In this document: in pieces, positions 13,789 through 15,072 of the stretch | Numbering within the stretch: the first letter of the stretch is position 1 | How the letters are laid out: each line of letters starts with the position of its first letter | Assembly: GCA_002348045.1 (NCBI GenBank) | Contig: DDYO01000040.1 | Span: forward strand, 4,979 to 20,050 | DNA from: Anaerolineales bacterium UBA2232 | GTDB lineage: Bacteria; Chloroflexota; Anaerolineae; UBA2200 | DNA: 15,072 nucleotides | Direction: 5' to 3' | The notes under the pieces: model-generated | Databases searched by the model: none | What the model was told of the DNA's origin: nothing | What the model saw: only the letters and a program-made list of their open reading frames with translations | Translations under genes and position numbers: made by a program

Positions 13789-13805
13789 CCGGTAGCCATT
13801 ACCGG
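13789..13805 (+). terminator. Perfect inverted repeat between DUF5679 and the PLP enzyme
   Basis: CCGGTA-GCCAT-TACCGG has perfect 6-base arms and a 5-base loop. It lies 22 bases after the DUF5679 stop and 14 bases before the GTG at 13820. There is no T-run, so it may be a weak terminator, a protein-binding site or a leader hairpin near the next ribosome-binding site. Confidence 0.35.
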
Positions 13806-13819
13806 AAGTCAGGGGGCGT

Positions 13820-14905
13820 GTGGCAGAGTGCTCCTTCAATGCGGTTGACACTCCAGCTCTGCTGCTGGACTTGAGCGCGCTTGAGCGCAACATCGCGCGG
13901 ATGGCGGAGTTCTTTGCCTGCCGCCCATCGGCCTTGCGGCCGCACTCGAAGACGCACAAGTGTTCCCACATTGCCCAGATGCAGGTGGCAGCGGGAGCTG
14001 TGGGGATCACCTGCGCCAAAGTGGGTGAGGCCGAGGCGATGGCCGACGGTGGTATCGGCGATGTCCTCATTGCCAACGAGATCGTCACGCCCATCAAGAT
14101 CGCTCGCCTGATGGCGCTGTGCCGAAGGACGCGGGTGACGGTGGCGGTGGATTCGCAAGAAAACGTCCGGAACCTGTCCTTGGCGGCTGCAGCGGCCGGG
14201 GTCGAGCTCGGGGTTCTGGTGGAAGTCAACGTCGGGATGAACCGCTGCGGCGTTGAACCGGGAGTGGCGGCGGTGAACTTGGCGCGCCAAGTTGCGGGTC
14301 AGCCCGGGCTGCGCTTCCGCGGTGTGATGGGCTACGAAGGGCACGCCGTGATGCTACCTTCGGCGGAGCAGCGCAAGGCGGCGGCAGTCAAGGCGATGGG
14401 TCTGTTGGCGAAAAGCGCCGAAGGCATTCGCGCTGCTGGACTGCCGGTTGACGTGGTCAGCGTGGGTGGCACTGGAACGTACGAGTTCAGCGGAGATTAT
14501 CCTAGCGTGACCGAGGTACAGGCAGGCTCATACGCGACGATGGATGCCCGCTATGCGAGCGTCGGCGTTGGCTTTGAGCAGGCCATCGCGGTGCTGTGTA
14601 CCGTGATCAGTAGGCCCAGGCGGGACCTTCTGGTGGTTGACGCCGGCGTCAAGGCAATCAGCAGCGATTTCGGGATGCCGCTGGTGGCTGAGGTTCCTGG
14701 CGCGGTGGTGGCCAAGCTCTCGGAAGAGCACGGCCTCATTACGCTGGCGCACCCGGAAGATGTACGCTTGGCGCCGGGGGATACGGTGCAGCTTATCCCG
14801 TCTCATGGTTGCACGACAATCAATCTCCACGATCGGTATTGTGTCCATCAGGGCGGGCAGTTACAAGGATTCTGGCCCATCGAAGCCAGGGGAAAGTTTG
14901 CGTGA
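13820..14905 (+). CDS. DSD1-family PLP enzyme (D-threonine aldolase / D-serine dehydratase-like)
   Basis: A 361-residue fold-type III PLP enzyme: an alanine racemase-like TIM barrel followed by the D-serine dehydratase-like C-terminal domain. The N-terminus reads VDTPALLLDLSALERNIARM. The PLP Lys is expected at K44 in RPHSKTHK. Later blocks are AKVGEAEAMADGGIGDVLIANE, VEVNVGMNRCG, VSVGGTGTYE and EVQAGSYATMD. The C-terminal metal site His-x-Cys is H329 and C331 (SHGCTT). The family cleaves or dehydrates D-3-hydroxy amino acids such as D-threonine, D-serine or 3-hydroxyaspartate, usually with a divalent metal; the exact substrate cannot be chosen here. GTG 13820 has AGGGGG just ahead and matches the family's N-terminus. 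It could be co-transcribed with DUF5679, but the inverted repeat between them argues for separation. Confidence 0.9.
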   Translation: MAECSFNAVDTPALLLDLSALERNIARMAEFFACRPSALRPHSKTHKCSHIAQMQVAAGAVGITCAKVGEAEAMADGGIGDVLIANEIVTPIKIARLMALCRRTRVTVAVDSQENVRNLSLAAAAAGVELGVLVEVNVGMNRCGVEPGVAAVNLARQVAGQPGLRFRGVMGYEGHAVMLPSAEQRKAAAVKAMGLLAKSAEGIRAAGLPVDVVSVGGTGTYEFSGDYPSVTEVQAGSYATMDARYASVGVGFEQAIAVLCTVISRPRRDLLVVDAGVKAISSDFGMPLVAEVPGAVVAKLSEEHGLITLAHPEDVRLAPGDTVQLIPSHGCTTINLHDRYCVHQGGQLQGFWPIEARGKFA

Positions 14906-15072
14906 TACCTGCGTCGGGGAGGCGATGACCTTTGCCCGACAGAGCAGAAGGGGTTTTGCCCTTTGGTAGGGCGTGCCGGCAGGCTCACGCAGGTCTAGAC
15001 CATCGGGCACCGGGTCCGGTACACCCACGCAGAGCCCGGGGTCGGGAGCAACGCCGGGCCTGCAACGAGCGG
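14906..15072 (+). other. Structured G+C-rich intergenic region to the window end
   Basis: No credible coding frame is seen. Several perfect inverted repeats occur: AAGGG (14948-14952) with CCCTT (14959-14963); GCCCT (14958-14962) with AGGGC (14968-14972), which shares bases with the first pair; ACCGG with CCGGT around 15010-15020; and GCCCGG (15034-15039) with CCGGGC (15054-15059). The region also holds repeat copy 2. It could be a transcript 3' end, a leader for a gene beyond the edge, or part of an RNA gene. I do not recognise RNase P, SRP, tmRNA or a known riboswitch in it. Confidence 0.4.
14982..15002 (+). repeat. Dispersed intergenic repeat, copy 2
   Basis: GGCTCA, C, GCAGGTCTAG, A, CCA: identical to copy 1 at 1141-1161 except for two bases (19 of 21). 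It begins 77 bases after the PLP enzyme stop. Here the centre GGTCTAGACC is a perfect 10-base palindrome, which copy 1 lacks by one base. Confidence 0.5.

Noticed and set aside
14906..15072. RNase P, SRP RNA, tmRNA, or a TPP, cobalamin, SAM or fluoride riboswitch
   Set aside because: None of the signature strings of these RNAs is present; only unassigned inverted repeats remain.
1..15072. Defence island, prophage, mobile element or biosynthetic gene cluster
   Set aside because: No integrase, transposase, nuclease, toxin pair, synthase or direct-repeat border was found; gene style is uniform across the window.

Overview
The window is ordinary-density bacterial chromosome, roughly 60% G+C by eye, with short intergenic gaps, frequent GTG starts and GTGA stop/start overlaps. 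The gene content fits an environmental, probably uncultivated bacterium. My best guess is Chloroflexota (Anaerolineae or Dehalococcoidia type). The grounds are an MGDG-synthase-like glycosyltransferase, a class II photolyase, a tiny DUF5679 two-CxxC protein and a coenzyme A disulfide reductase/rhodanese/TusA/DsrE fusion in one stretch. This placement is inference from family distribution, not proof. No phage, transposon, CRISPR array, tRNA or rRNA was seen.

Layout. (1) 1-1117 (+): the 3' end of an LVIVD-repeat beta-propeller gene, overlapping by 4 bases a small ACT-domain protein. (2) 1193-5078 (+): a TATAAT-type promoter followed by a GT28/MGDG-synthase-like glycosyltransferase, a nucleoside hydrolase, a nitroreductase (GTGA overlap) and, after a 154-base gap, a fumarylacetoacetate-hydrolase-family enzyme. 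(3) 5232-6068 (-): a monoacylglycerol-lipase-like alpha/beta hydrolase with its own promoter. (4) 6357-8510 (+): a tight cluster of a LysE-type exporter, a YbaK/ProX-type aminoacyl-tRNA deacylase and an ornithine cyclodeaminase/mu-crystallin family enzyme. (5) 8521-9114 (-): a SAM methyltransferase, divergent from (6) a class II CPD photolyase at 9434-10804 (+). (7) 11000-13498 (+): an 832-residue four-domain persulfide/disulfide-handling fusion protein behind a strong promoter that contains a CsoR/CstR-like inverted repeat. (8) 13605-13766 (+): DUF5679. (9) 13820-14905 (+): a DSD1-type PLP enzyme (D-serine dehydratase/D-threonine aldolase-like). (10) 14906-15072: no gene, but several G+C-rich inverted repeats.

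How the genes may work together (inference): cluster 4 looks like amino-acid metabolism with export and tRNA quality control. Its cyclodeaminase-like enzyme lacks the catalytic Asp of true ornithine cyclodeaminase. The large fusion protein would pass persulfide sulfur between a flavin/pyridine-nucleotide reductase, a rhodanese, a TusA carrier and a DsrE-like module, and its promoter architecture suggests control by a persulfide- or metal-sensing CsoR-family repressor encoded elsewhere. I see no convincing wholly new system. The best leads are this promoter/operator, the amino-acid cluster, a nucleoside hydrolase with Trp in place of the usual active-site His, and a short repeat that recurs downstream of transcription-unit ends.
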